Assembly (NCBI GenBank): GCA_016859345.1
Contig: CM029115.1
Coordinates: 17,921,501 to 17,985,500, forward strand
DNA length: 64,000 nucleotides
Direction of reading: 5' to 3'
From: Istiophorus platypterus
Taxonomy: Eukaryota > Chordata > Actinopteri > Istiophoriformes > Istiophoridae
The notes below the pieces were generated by a model. It did no database searches. It was given only the letters and a program-made list of their open reading frames with translations, and was not told the DNA's origin. The number at the start of each line of letters is the position of its first letter. Position 1 is the first letter of the stretch. Both the position numbers and the translations under genes were made by a program. Shown here one piece after another: positions 53,701 through 60,910 of the stretch.

Positions 53701-55787
53701 AGCATAATGGAAATGCACGGTGTGGTTCTGCTCTAGATTCAAGGTGGAATTCAAACAATCATATTTGTCTTAATAATGTACATATTCATAGACCTTGAAG
53801 TAGGTAGACCAAGTATAATAAGTGCTTTCGTACCAACACAGTGACCAAAGATGGTAGTTTTGAAATCATTGTAGATTGAGTTACAAGTACACCCTCCTAA
53901 AAAGAGTCATTATTTGACCATGAAATTACCAAGTAGTAAAACCAAAAAATCCTTGTTTTGTAAGTATCTGCTTACACTAATTTCAGTTGACCCACTAGTA
54001 TCTTAGATCTAATAGACAACAGTCAGTGCACTTTATATTTAGGATGGATGGTTAGAGTTGCTTGAAGGGAATAACAATGCTTGACAGAAGGCCAAAGTTT
54101 AAAGAGTAAGCATGTTACAGACTTAGGGCCTTCTGTTGTCTTCTGTAGCAAAAAGACCAGTAGTGCAAAGGGCTAGATGTGGGAAAAGCTTGGCGTATTA
54201 TCCAGACTTTGAAGTATTGTAAACAGTGAGAGAACACATAAAAGCAATCACTACATAGGGCCGTGCTATATGGCCAATATCGCATATCCTATTATAGGTA
54301 ATTTCATATCCAGATGATGATATAGCACATTTTCTGTAAAATCAATGATCAAATAAATGTAAAATAGATAAATGTAGACCTCATCTTCTACTTTGGCAAC
54401 TTGGCTTGCATACAGTGTTTTCGGTTTGGTATTGTGTACTTTGGGTTGAGTGTTACCACTAACTCACAAACCCATGTAAATTGGGGCCATGTCTTTGCAG
54501 GTGTAAGTTGTAAGGGCAGCCGTGATCTTCATCCGTCTTCATTATTCTTTGCCTTATGGCGTGCTCTGGGCAAAAGCCTCTTGCAGCATCTGAGACTGGG
54601 GTTTTGTTATGAGCTCTCAACTGCACTTTTGTGCCTCTCACCTAGACACTCTCTCCACTGCTTGACAAACATAGGTGGTAAGGGAGGTTAGAGGTTTTTG
54701 AGTCAGTTGTGGTGACCAGTCATTTGCATTGTTTGGAAAGTTAAGTTTTCTGGCCTGGATCAGGCTTTTCATATGAATCCTCAACCATGCAACAGAAGTA
54801 GCCCCTGTTATAGGTTCGACCTTCAGGTTTTGTCTTGGCTGGTTGGGGTCCTTCTCCTGTTTACCCTGTTGTGTGTCACATTCACTGTCCTCCATGTTTG
54901 TGTGTGTTGCCTTAATACAAATTTCCTGCTTGCATCTGTGACCTGTGGAGGAACGCATCTTTCAAATGACAAAAATAGTGCTTTAAAGAGCATAATTTGT
55001 GACAACAAAATACACAAAAAGCACAATATGAAACACTAAACATTTTTTGTCATATCTCTCAGCCCTCACAGAACAATGTGAAAGCCCAAACCACACTTGA
55101 ATCCCTCTATGAAATGTTCCACCTTGAGTAAGCCTGAGCAAATCTGCAAGGAAGAATGAGAGAAAAAGAAATCTACAAATCCAGATTTGCTACATCAGTA
55201 CAGACATATCCAAGAAGAATCAAACTTTTATTTGCTGCCAAAATATTCAACCACCATACATCTACCCAGGGGTGGAAGAGGAGGCTCAAAAAGAGATAAC
55301 GCCTGCATGTGATTTGCAGCATTTATTCAAGGAATTCTTTGAAATGTATTTATTTTAGACCATTGACAAATAATCTTATTTTGAATTCAGTATGCAATAC
55401 CACCAATGATAGGAAATTTCAGTTTGGTTGAATACTGTCTGAATGCCGTGTATGTCTAACAGTGTGTGAGAGAAGATGAGAAAATGAGCAGCTCATTTTC
55501 TGTCAGTAAGTTTAATATCTTTGTAACCCATAATCTTTCTCCCAAAAGCTAACTTGGCAACACTCCCTCGGGCGACATCCTGTCATTTTTCCCCACTCTC
55601 CATTTTCTTTGTCCCACTACAGTTGGCTCTGGAGGACCCGGTGCACAGCGTTTCTCTCCAGCAGTTTGTCTATGAGAAGCTCAAGGCGCAGCAGGGCCTG
55701 ATGGGGGACCAGGGCTTCGGGGCTCTGATGGAGACCGTGGACACAGAGCTCGTCAGGCAGCTGCAAGAGTTCCTCCAAGGCCTCTAA
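157..55787 (+). CDS. ipo11: importin-11, C-terminal half, 12 exons (gene-level entry)
   Basis: This is the coding span of twelve exons, 1,263 coding bases giving 420 residues and a TAA stop; the coding parts are listed as separate exon entries. Importin-11 is an importin-beta family nuclear import receptor built of HEAT repeats. It carries cargo through nuclear pores under Ran-GTP control; reported cargoes of the family include E2 ubiquitin-conjugating enzymes of the UBE2E class and ribosomal protein L12. Seen here: continuous helical-repeat-like sequence, landmark stretches such as YVGCLVQYLPLLWKQSEEHN, EMWVDRMDNITQPERRKLS and the C-terminus QLQEFLQGL, and an acidic then basic linker (EEPPTEQDKRKK) just before the last exon. 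All introns are GT-AG, with phases 0,0,2,1,0,0,0,0,2,2,0, and the frame is preserved across every junction with no stops, so the gene looks functional. The N-terminal half and promoter are outside the window. Assignment rests on remembered family sequence. Confidence 0.96.
274..2323 (+). other. intron a (2.05 kb)
   Basis: GT-AG intron. It is AT-rich and apparently unique; I see no coding exon, RNA gene or recognisable transposon. The pyrimidine-rich tract and cag acceptor at 2307-2323 are clear. Confidence 0.85.
2324..2437 (+). CDS. ipo11: ipo11 exon b, residues 40-77
   Basis: 114 bases, 38 codons, phase 0 at both ends. It encodes IRPYVGCLVQYLPLLWKQSE and ends LTTLIHLVQ. The acceptor is tcttctcctccag and the donor is gtatgg. 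The hydrophobic spacing and the conserved WKQSEEHN stretch are strongly importin-11-like, and it continues directly from VNIQ of the previous exon. Confidence 0.96.
2438..5155 (+). other. intron b (2.7 kb)
   Basis: GT-AG intron, AT-rich, with one tetranucleotide tract at 3091-3158 (separate entry). No transposon or gene is recognised elsewhere in it; open frames here are short and show no family resemblance. Confidence 0.8.
3091..3158 (+). repeat. compound tetranucleotide microsatellite (ATTT / TCAT / CAAT / GTAT)
   Basis: Successive runs of attt, tcat, caat (about seven copies) and gtat (about four copies) follow one another over 68 bases. It is a visibly simple tract inside intron b and probably length-polymorphic. 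Confidence 0.9.
5156..5271 (+). CDS. ipo11: ipo11 exon c, residues 78-116
   Basis: 116 bases. It encodes GLGAESKNLYPFLLPVIQLS and ends LEDGLELW, with the Trp codon split TG|G (phase 2 donor, gtatgg). The acceptor is tgtgttttcacag. The stretch DVSQPPHVYLLEDGLELW is a strong importin-11 landmark, and the split codon is completed in frame by the next exon. Confidence 0.96.
5272..6771 (+). other. intron c (1.5 kb)
   Basis: GT-AG intron, noticeably pyrimidine-rich on the + strand from about 6480 to 6770, ending tcatcatgcag. No gene or transposon is recognised. Long open frames here come from the pyrimidine bias and from reading through exons c and d. Confidence 0.85.
6772..6848 (+). CDS. ipo11: ipo11 exon d, residues 116-142
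   Basis: 77 bases. The first G completes Trp, then LVTLENSPAVTPELLRIFQN and MSALL, with a terminal G starting the Glu codon (phase 1 donor, gtgagc). It joins exon e as ...SALL-E-LSSENLRTC, which matches importin-11 and keeps the frame. Confidence 0.95.
8701..9495. mobile_element. degenerate DNA transposon remnant, possibly PIF/Harbinger-like
   Basis: The two ends are inverted relatives. The left end reads aacccgggttatcctgatc from 8704. The right end, reverse-complemented from about 9495, reads aaccctgggttttcagg. On the minus strand, 9471-9280 holds a 63-codon frame ending SRARPANPFGFP next to a broken continuation; this resembles the region preceding the conserved core of Harbinger-type transposases in fish, and the gagcagattatgtcc-like stretch near 9400 fits the same family. 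Internal sequence is decayed and no intact transposase exists. Family assignment is inferred from memory; it could be another class of DNA transposon. Confidence 0.4.
11899..12212 (+). repeat. teleost 'ggctgcaactaa' dispersed repeat (MITE-like), old copy
   Basis: The copy starts aggctgcagctaataattat, then tctgttgattatttttctca, a middle part with 'agtctgtaaaattttagaaa' and 'catttaagaagctgggaaca', and then 'ttttgcttgataaatgactt' with degenerate cgattaat-type ends to about 12212. This order and wording match a very common non-coding dispersed repeat of ray-finned fish genomes. The copy is strongly diverged and its right end is indistinct. Confidence 0.8.
13722..13775 (+). repeat. 27-bp tandem duplication
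   Basis: Two adjacent 27-base copies, 13722-13748 and 13749-13775, both begin atgcatgggagaa and end ttaga(a/g)t, with about 23 of 27 bases identical. A short extra ccatgggaga lies just before, at 13711. Confidence 0.75.
17902..17981 (+). CDS. ipo11: ipo11 exon e, residues 142-168
   Basis: 80 bases. AG completes the Glu codon, then LSSENLRTCFQIVNAYIYLS and ATEFLQ. The donor is gtgaga (phase 0) and the acceptor ctctgtttcag. Only 118 bp separate it from the next exon. Confidence 0.95.
18100..18180 (+). CDS. ipo11: ipo11 exon f, residues 169-195
   Basis: 81 bases, 27 codons, phase 0 at both ends: NYAESLCRSFCDLLKDITNE then GQVQVLK. The acceptor is gtatttccag and the donor gtactg. It continues from TEFLQ of exon e across a 118-bp intron (17982-18099). 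The Cys-rich helix (SLCRSFCDLL) and EGQVQVLK are importin-11 landmarks. Confidence 0.95.
18181..20823 (+). other. intron f (2.6 kb)
   Basis: GT-AG intron. 18181 to about 19480 is AT-rich with nothing recognised. About 19480-20420 is an antisense LINE fragment (separate entry). The rest, up to the pyrimidine-rich acceptor tgtgtctctgcag, is unique. Confidence 0.85.
19480..20420 (-). mobile_element. non-LTR retrotransposon fragment, L2/CR1/Rex1-like reverse transcriptase, decayed
   Basis: Read on the minus strand, the stretch from about 20280 down to 19670 contains reverse-transcriptase landmarks of jockey-superfamily LINEs: VMKSFEPLV, LKDITEHLLDP, a CQWITTFLTGREQVVKLRN stretch, a GASWGGILSP block in the place of the usual GAPQGCVLSP, then LYTNNCNSKDPLVKLLKFA followed by DE. 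The catalytic FADD box is thus FADE at 19887-19898, so the second Asp is lost. At least one frameshift lies near 19950, and stop codons occur upstream near 20180. Both element ends are eroded, so the limits are approximate. The element is antisense to ipo11, inside an intron, and cannot be active. Confidence 0.85.
20824..20919 (+). CDS. ipo11: ipo11 exon g, residues 196-227
   Basis: 96 bases, 32 codons, phase 0 at both ends: VVEIALKVSPILGAHMFQAL then LPAVFRGIVDGE. The donor is gtgagt. The KVSPILG...MFQ...VF.GI..GE pattern and the join to RYPVV of exon h match importin-11. Confidence 0.95.
20920..21350 (+). other. intron g (431 bp)
   Basis: Short GT-AG intron of AT-rich unique sequence with a tgtgtttgtgttgtgcag acceptor. 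Nothing else is seen. Confidence 0.9.
21351..21464 (+). CDS. ipo11: ipo11 exon h, residues 228-265
   Basis: 114 bases, 38 codons, phase 0 at both ends: RYPVVMSTYLGIMGRVLLQN, then SSFFSSLLTQMASECSQE. The donor is gtgagg. RYPVVMSTYL.(V/I)MGRVLLQN..FFSSLL is one of the most recognisable importin-11 blocks. Confidence 0.97.
21465..22008 (+). other. intron h (544 bp)
   Basis: GT-AG intron of unique sequence. It ends in a pyrimidine-rich tract and ctcatcag. No gene or repeat is recognised. Confidence 0.9.
22009..22130 (+). CDS. ipo11: ipo11 exon i, residues 266-306
   Basis: 122 bases: VDQLLGSVIEMWVDRMDNIT, QPERRKLSSLALLSLLPSDN, then AG of a Ser codon (phase 2 donor, gttaga). The exon ends naturally at the split codon and joins T|GTGATC of exon j. 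The WVDRMDNITQPERRKLS block is highly characteristic of the family. Confidence 0.97.
22131..26530 (+). other. intron i (4.4 kb)
   Basis: GT-AG intron of AT-rich unique sequence. No transposon is recognised. A higher-complexity stretch at about 25000-25270 could be a conserved non-coding element (inference only). The acceptor tattatcag precedes 26531. Confidence 0.85.
26531..26626 (+). CDS. ipo11: ipo11 exon j, residues 306-338
   Basis: 96 bases: T completes Ser, then VIQDKFCGIINICVEALHDV and MTEDPETGTFK, then GA of an Asp codon (phase 2 donor, gtaagt). The DVMTEDPETGT(F/Y)KD block, completed by the next exon, identifies importin-11. Confidence 0.97.
26627..29338 (+). other. intron j (2.7 kb)
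   Basis: GT-AG intron of AT-rich unique sequence. No gene, RNA or repeat family is recognised on either strand. The acceptor is ttttgtttgcag. Confidence 0.85.
29339..29423 (+). CDS. ipo11: ipo11 exon k, residues 338-366
   Basis: 85 bases: C completes Asp, then CMLMSHFEEPKLSDDEEPPT and EQDKRKKL. The donor is gtgagt (phase 0). The exon encodes a charged linker: acidic (SDDEEPPTEQD) followed by a basic cluster KRKK at window residues 362-365. This is typical of importin-11 just before its terminal helices. Confidence 0.96.
30051..30082 (+). repeat. (TG)n microsatellite
   Basis: An almost pure TG run of about 32 bases with one GC interruption near its start. Confidence 0.95.
32381..32455 (-). 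repeat. tRNA-derived SINE head fragment (Pol III B-box)
   Basis: On the minus strand, a perfect 5-bp stem CCTGG/CCAGG closes the 7-base loop TTCAAAT (32404-32388), giving a canonical T-arm/B-box (GGTTCAAATCC), followed by TGGGGTC. Upstream, the CGCCGACC...AACCACAATCTTCCTGG part resembles the 'cgcctcacagcaagaaggtcctgg' segment of a common teleost tRNA-like SINE. The 5' part is too decayed to pair as a true tRNA acceptor stem, and no tail is visible. I therefore call it a SINE remnant and not a tRNA gene. Confidence 0.45.
33090..33187 (+). repeat. GT-rich minisatellite with G-quadruplex motif
   Basis: About 100 bases of alternating gtgtgt and gggtgggtg units. The segment 33153-33173 has five GGG runs separated by loops of 1, 1, 3 and 1 bases, a textbook intramolecular G-quadruplex pattern on the + (RNA-like) strand. 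The minus-strand open frames of repeating His, Thr and Pro over this tract are artefacts of the repeat. Confidence 0.92.
34384..34790 (+). repeat. duplicated non-coding repeat segment, copies offset by 319 bp
   Basis: The block tttggccataactcaag(a) starts at 34384 and again at 34703. In both copies it is followed by related text containing 'atacctttt', 'aattc' and 'aagtctt...ctacat'. A second block, 'actcaaggat(a/g)aactgatta', occurs at about 34510 and 34640, followed by '(g)tcaaaggt(t/c)aag'. The wording matches a dispersed repeat I know from fish genomes, but I do not know its class. It sits directly upstream of the LINE fragment at 34876. Confidence 0.7.
34876..35600 (+). mobile_element. 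non-LTR retrotransposon (LINE) reverse-transcriptase fragment, decayed
   Basis: Conserved RT text of an abundant teleost LINE appears in more than one frame. GKAYARALEWRLRPIVKHQN, EEQCGFHPGCSTLD and FTLARPLE are in the first frame. The frame shifts to TYNRVPFGILSGVLEEYGVS and LLQAIRSV. It shifts back to GLPQCSPLSLILFAVFIGRI and ...SLFADYMIL. The catalytic FADD box is FADY at 35317-35328 (second Asp lost), and PQG is changed to PQC. Beyond the stop, 'FAAECEAVGMR' can be read near 35380. At least two frameshifts are present, and the 5' part and 3' end are missing. It is inserted in the sense orientation. I do not commit to a clade; the end coordinate is approximate. Confidence 0.88.
38135..38161 (+). 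repeat. (TA)n microsatellite
   Basis: About 13 uninterrupted TA units. Confidence 0.95.
41158..41290 (+). mobile_element. 5' end of a 'taaaggtgctatatgtaa' element (truncated copy)
   Basis: TTAA at 41154-41157 is followed by aggtgctatatgtaaattg and then 'gctacattgtcaacgttagcattaa'. This parallels the left end of the fuller copy at 41899 for about 60 bases before the two diverge. No right end was identified before the direct-repeat cluster begins, so this may be a truncated relative. Confidence 0.55.
41327..41894 (+). repeat. complex direct-repeat cluster (two interleaved unit types)
   Basis: Unit A (about 34 bases, starting gtgaagtggtattacaaaac) occurs at 41327 and 41592, nearly identical. 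Unit B (about 88 bases, starting atgtcaaaggaaaagaattg and ending near cttaa(g/a)tatgt) occurs at 41365, 41498 and 41806. The last two B copies share an extra prefix containing tatgaaagaagatat, so the longer units run 41457-41585 and 41766-41894. The order is A-B-B-A-B. No protein coding is evident, and the cluster abuts the TTAA-flanked element at 41899. Confidence 0.85.
41899..42530 (+). mobile_element. non-autonomous DNA transposon (TTAA-flanked MITE-like element)
   Basis: The left end is aggtgctatatgtaag, preceded by TTAA (41895-41898). The right end is cacaaagtacct, followed by TTAA (42531-42534). The termini are inverted (AGGTGCT versus AGGTACT on the opposite strand). Flanking TTAA duplications are the hallmark of piggyBac-type insertion, so a piggyBac-like origin is inferred, but the inverted repeats are short and the assignment is tentative. 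The 632-base interior has no open frame of note. The sequence resembles a dispersed repeat common in percomorph fish. Confidence 0.6.
45521..45640 (+). repeat. possible DNA-transposon terminal fragment ('tccacactagcattttcagtg' type)
   Basis: The text 'gaccatgtccacagtaatgtg' followed by 'catccacactagcattttca' and 'gtgtttttgaaaa' resembles terminal sequence of a fish DNA-transposon repeat in which 'gtccacactaa...ttttcagtgttttcg' recurs. No matching opposite terminus was found nearby, so this is a weak call. Confidence 0.3.
50717..50850 (+). repeat. (CT)n/(CA)n compound microsatellite
   Basis: A long CT run from about 50717 to 50788 is broken by a few CACT units and followed by CA-rich repeats to about 50850. 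The repeating Ser/Leu frame over it is an artefact. Confidence 0.95.
54256..54365 (+). repeat. fragment of a 'gggctgtgcgatatgg' type fish dispersed repeat
   Basis: The text tagggccgtgctatatggcc, then 'aatatcgcatatcctattat', 'gatgatatagcacattttct' and 'gtaaaatcaatgat' follows the order of an abundant fish MITE-like repeat ('agggctgggcgatatgg...'). The copy is strongly diverged and about 110 bases long. Identification is from memory. Confidence 0.45.
55623..55787 (+). CDS. ipo11: ipo11 terminal coding exon, residues 367-420 and stop
   Basis: 165 bases, phase 0 start. It begins LALEDPVHSVSLQQFVYEKL, continues KAQQGLMGDQGFGALMETVD and ends TELVRQLQEFLQGL, then TAA at 55785-55787. It follows exon k (KRKKL) in frame. 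The C-terminus EFLQG(L/F) and the SLQQF(V/I)YEKLKAQQ helix are diagnostic. It is GC-rich (many third-position G/C) compared with the AT-rich introns, as expected for a constrained coding exon. Confidence 0.97.
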   Translation: MALEDPVHSVSLQQFVYEKLKAQQGLMGDQGFGALMETVDTELVRQLQEFLQGL

Positions 55788-57814
55788 ATGGCATCTACAA
55801 TTCTTCACTACCTTACCCAAACATGTTTGCCTAATGCTACCCTCTCCCCCCATTTTTGAAAATGTACTGGAAAGGCTAACAATCTGCCCGAACATGTGGA
55901 CTCCTAATCCAAACCTTCCCAGCCTCTACCCATGCTATGCCTTATCTATATTCAGACCTAGCCTTGTCAACTGTCCCCAGCAAACACCCCTTTCCCTTTT
56001 CTCTATTATCTGGATTCCTTTATATCCCTTTTTATTAAGATGGGGTTTATGTGAGTAGTTAAAAATGTCAAAAGTACCTGCACATTTTTAAAATGCTCAC
56101 ATAAAACATCACTACACTAGAGCTTCCACTCATTTCTTCTAGTTTCTTCTCTTTCTGTGGTTTTAATGTGGGATGGGTAGAAAAACTGAGGGATAGTTAA
56201 AAAGTTGGGGGGTTGAGGAGTATATAGCAAAAATCATCCGCAGGTGCCAGAGCAGGAACCTCGGACTTTTTTCTATGGAAAAACGTTCAGATAGTAGCAG
56301 ACTGCATTTCATTGGCTTTGTACTTGTACTCTGCACAATGACAGTTGAATCTAATGTAAACGTGGATAAAACAAACCTGAAGGACCTAAAGCAGTGTTTA
56401 CAAAATCTATTCCTAAAAGAGAAAAAATAAGAAATGTAATTTTGTATGTATGTAAAGTATGGATGATATTCTGCATGACAATATTTTACTTTTTAGTTTG
56501 TTTTTATGTTGTGTTAATTTCTCTTTTTTTTTTTAAAAAAAATAGTTTTGTCATAACCAGAGGTCAAGTTGAAGTAACTACTGAGAGAATTCGAAAGTGT
56601 TTTTCTTCCTTTTGAGTTGGGTTAGAGGGAACGTTTCTTGACTGTAAAATGGGTGATTTTTAAATGGTTGATTTGTAAGAGTGCTGAACCACATTTATAT
56701 GTATATACATACTGCTGCTAATTGATGGTGTGTCGGAGCACTTTAATAACCAAAAACTGTTTCACAATTTTTTTCATCTTTTTCTTCAATGGTACATCTT
56801 CACACATCATCGTACTTAAACACAGTCATAGAAGGCCTTGGAGCAGTGCAGCAGGATTGTGCACATTTAGGCTGAAGTTACAGTAAGACCCCTCATCTTG
56901 AGTTGTGGCCATTTATCTTGTACAACAGAAAAACTGACTGCAAACATAGTATACTATTAGGTTGTGTCGTCACTGTTTCGTTTGATGAATTCTGACTTTA
57001 GTGGCTTATTAAAGAGTCACATTGTGAGCCACTGTGACTTTTCTATGAGTCGAAATAGAGAGAAAGTTGTGTGTAGCTGTCCTGCTGCCCTGCCATTTTT
57101 TTTCTGATTTGACCGATTTTTGATGACTTTATAGTGGTAGAGAAGAAGCTTTGATATATTTGATTTGTCAGAAGAACCTTATTTCCTCATAGGTTTTCTC
57201 AGAAAAATTGATTATTTGGAAGAAAAATAATAATTTACTGCGTATTGGCACTTAAGTTCTCTAATAGTTGAATTGAATACATTTATACAAATGGCATGTG
57301 GATCTGTTTCATGCATAATCTCAATATGGTATAAACAAACATATTGTTGCTTTTAGTTTGGAAGTCTTATAAAGAAAAAATATCATTTACTTTGGGTATA
57401 AAATGAAGGTTTAGAGCCTTCACCCTGCCTTTATAATTGATTCTTCTGGAACTTATGGATTAATGTGGTTCACTAGGTTGGTCAACCTCCCTGGGAAGGA
57501 GATAATCTTGACACTAGCTCCTTTGACACTGTGATAGAGTTAAGTAGCAGTCAGAATTACAGCCTTATGCTTTCAGCCTTACCTATCATTGAAACTGAAA
57601 AGATCTTTCTTACTATTACGTTAATTTCTTAACTAGTTTAACAGTAGAAGATTTCTGTACTTGTATTCTGTTGGAGATGGCAATTATGAAGTTTTGAACT
57701 GAACACGCAGTAGAGGGATGTTTTGAGGTTATAAGTTTGGTTATGTTTTGATGGGAAATAATCCTTGTTGCTTTTTCCAAAGCCTTCAATAAAATGCAGT
57801 AATCAGGCAAAAAA
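55788..57814 (+). other. ipo11: ipo11 3'UTR (inferred)
   Basis: About 2.0 kb from the stop codon to the first strong polyadenylation context at 57788. It is AT-rich, with a T/A homopolymer stretch near 56524-56545 and no competing gene. A weaker ATTAAA occurs near 57008. The end is inferred from the signal only. Confidence 0.6.
57788..57793 (+). promoter_or_regulatory. AATAAA polyadenylation signal
   Basis: A canonical hexamer is followed within about 30-45 bases by a GT/T-rich stretch (tctgtgtatttcc), the expected downstream element. Cleavage is predicted around 57805-57815. Confidence 0.6.
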
Positions 57815-58271
57815 TTAGTCTGTGTATTTCCATTACTGATTCGATTTAAAGATGCATGTTACTGAAAACGCCAACCGTATTGAGTCCTTGATATTGTTTC
57901 AGAAAGTATATTATCTGCTCTCCAGTTTTTTAGAGTGTGCTTATTTCAGGTAGATCTGACCACCATGGCAATGACTGACACTGCACCAATGAGGGCCTAA
58001 ATGATGATAGCAGTAGAAAGGGGCCTTCTTAACAATAGCATGGTAAGTATATACTGTCCGGTTTTTATCCTCTATACTTGATCTACATGCTGTGACCACT
58101 TTTGGAGTGACCTCAGAAAAGGAGGAAAATGGTTATTTATGTACCAGGGAGATAGCTATAGAGAAGTTATTGCACTAATTGGAAAAAATGGAGTGGGAGC
58201 ATCCAGAGAAAGTGGGGGAAATAAATTGATTGGGAATGGGGAAATGGGACTAGCGACCACACCCATGCAAG

Positions 58272-58735
58272 CGGCTCTGTAATGCTATACTTGGGTACAA
58301 AGGTTCTTTGAGCAAAATGGTAAGATCCGCATTGCTTACATGCAGATGTTTAGCAGTTACTACATAAAGATGGGCTGGGATTTTCATTAGTTTACCCATT
58401 ATTGGTTACAAACAAAAGAAGACAAATGAAAATTTTGACCATAAACTGCTACTACAGGAGGATCCCAAATGGATTATAGGTTGTCGTGTGGGGGACATTA
58501 ATCTCTGTATTGTACCAATTTTTTTTGAAGCAGTTCATCCAATCCTTGTCAAAACATTTAATTCTATACCTCAAATCTCGACCCCATGGCAGCGCTAGGG
58601 AAGTCAGGGGATCGTGAAAGTTATTAGGTCACGTTATCTAGGGACCATGTATGTTTGTACAAATTTTTTTATGGCAATCCAATCAACAGTTGTTGAGATT
58701 TCTGTCTGGACCAAATTGGTAGGCAGACCACCAAT
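58272..58735 (+). repeat. percomorph-type dispersed repeat ('tttatggcaatccaatca' family)
   Basis: In order: 'gcggctctgtaatgctatac', 'tacatgcagatgtttagcag', 'ggcagcgctagggaagtcag' plus 'gggatcgtgaaagttattag', 'agggaccatgtatgtttgta' plus 'caaat', 'atggcaatccaatcaacagt', and 'gtctggaccaaattggtagg' plus 'cagacc'. This sequence of phrases is the hallmark of a very abundant non-coding repeat in perch-like fishes. No protein is encoded; its class is uncertain to me. Confidence 0.8.
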
Positions 58736-60910
58736 TTCTCCTATAGTGCCATTATACTTTTAGTTATATTCACTTTATGAAGTTGTTTTGTCTTTATTTT
58801 AGAAATAAATACCACTAACAACAACATGCTGCTTTTCTGGTGGATAATCTTTATATATTTCCATCAGGGACGTTGAGCATTTATACAGGATCTTTACTAA
58901 TACGAAAAGTAAATCTTCAATATTACGCTGTAAAAATCCCTTTATTATATGGCAGCTCAAAAAAGCAATATTGCTTTCTCCACACATTGTAGATCCTGCA
59001 GCAGTCAGCTGTGTTGCAGTAATAAACAAGAGGGAGAGTGTTCTAATGGTTACAGTATGTAGCTGTTGTGCAAGCAGTGCTGCCCAGTAACTTAAAGGCT
59101 CTACAGAGCAAATTCATCGAGAACTCTTCCAAAGACTGAAGATGTCAATCTCCTACAAACAGCTTTTTCTTGCCAAAGGCTAAGATAACAAAAGGCAACA
59201 GTGGCCAGCATCGACCCATCTGTCTGAAGTGTTCAGGAATAAATGTACTTTGGGATAAATGTACTTCAGGCCAACTGGTCACTTGACTGGCTTATCGAGT
59301 GCAGAGAGACAATTAAAGATTCTACACCCATCTTCGCTTCACGGCCTACCTTTTCTTCCTCCCCAGCACTATTAATCTAAGGGATTCGGTCATTCATCTT
59401 TACTCTCCCACTCTCTACCTCTACCTCCTCTCTAGTTGTGTAGTCATTTGGCGACGGCTAAGAGCACCAGGTAGACATCAGCAAGGCTTTGTGTTAATTA
59501 TCCCTTCGAATGGATGACAGAGGAGAGTTGGAAGATTAGCTCCAATCTAACATGCATCCTTCATTGGAATTGTTTCCAGGAAGGTTATTGTCACACAGCA
59601 GCATGTTTCTCTTTCTTAAACACTGCACATTTGATTTATTTTCTTTTTTAGGTACATACATTTAGGGACAATTATAAATGTATGGCCCAACCTGATCCTC
59701 TGATTGTGAAATATGGTATTTTCTACATGCAGAGAGCAAAGTTAGATAAGTGTACGGTGTATGATATGCGGTAATGTTGATTTTGACCTTTATAAAAATG
59801 AATAACCTTAAAAAAATTGACATATTAAAAGGAGAAAATAAAAGGATTTCACCATGGATCAAATACCACTTTTTTCTAAAGTGATTTTCTAATGATTATT
59901 TAATGATTAATCTGGGGGAGTTGATAATGCTACAATGCAACAATCCTGTTGAGTCAATGCAGGTGACTTGTCCCTAATTACTGGTGATAACTGGACAGGT
60001 TAAACTTCCCCCACAGCCTGCCGTTGACAGTGTTTAAAGTTCTCCGTGCTATTTGTTTGGATCCCCTGTGTCCTTCTGCTGTGGAACAACAGCAGATGTG
60101 CAGTTCTGTTCACAGATGCCTTTTGTGTCTTTCCCGCTGACATCCATGGCAATGTCTGTTTCCGCAAATGCTGTTTCATGAGTTGCATCAGCGAAGTTCA
60201 TCCATTTTGATCACTGAGACTTCACCCGCACATTAATAAATCATTAGACATCTTTCAAAGTTGCTTAAATCTTTTCACTGAAAGTTTGGGCCTAAAATAG
60301 GCCATTTGCATGTGTTCCTGACTGCAAAAGTAACGACGAGTAAAAAGCTTTTCTTGTCCAACAGATCATACCTGTGTAAAAGCTCTTGCTTTAAAATACC
60401 TTAAATACAGTCCTTTCTTTGCTTTGACAATAACCCGTCATCCTGATCGGTTGCAGGCTTTTGTGGCGGTAAAGTATCAGTGACAGTGTGTGTTTGAGTG
60501 CCCATTTATCTCTTTGTGTTAATTCTTAATAGAAGTGGCGGTTCTTGTCTGCCTGCAGAAGCCTCTAATTAAAACCTGACACTCCGAGCAGCAGGTTTAT
60601 AGGCGCTATGGGGATTCAAGCTCGAATTTCCCTGTGTGTTCCTGCGTTCGTATGACACTGTAACACCTCTATTATGTTGGTCACTAAAGAATGTCAGAGA
60701 AATGTGAAAAGTCCACTGATTAAAGTGTCAGAATTTGGTCCACTGTGTAATGAGTAAGGGCAAGTGAGACGTTTGTATGGGGGGGAAAAAACAACAATGG
60801 CTTTTAAACCACTTTATTTATTCTTGCTCTATTCAGATAGCACTGAAACGAGACAGGTTACCAGGTGCTATGCAAGAAATGGAACCATGTGGAGTGTGTG
60901 TCTAAAATGT

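Larger units (their letters stand above)
29424..55622 (+). other. last intron (26.2 kb)
   Basis: A GT-AG intron occupying about 41% of the window. Recognised contents are listed separately: (TG)n at 30051, a SINE-like head at 32381, a GT-rich/G4 tract at 33090, duplicated segments at 34384-34790, a LINE fragment at 34876, (TA)n at 38135, direct repeats and a TTAA-flanked element at 41158-42534, a possible element end at 45521, (CT)n/(CA)n at 50717 and a repeat fragment at 54256. The rest is AT-rich sequence without recognised coding content on either strand; the longest otherwise unexplained open frame is 183 codons at 37258-37809. It is assigned as one intron because exon k and the terminal exon join in frame and match the contiguous family sequence. 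The acceptor is gtcccactacag. Confidence 0.85.
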
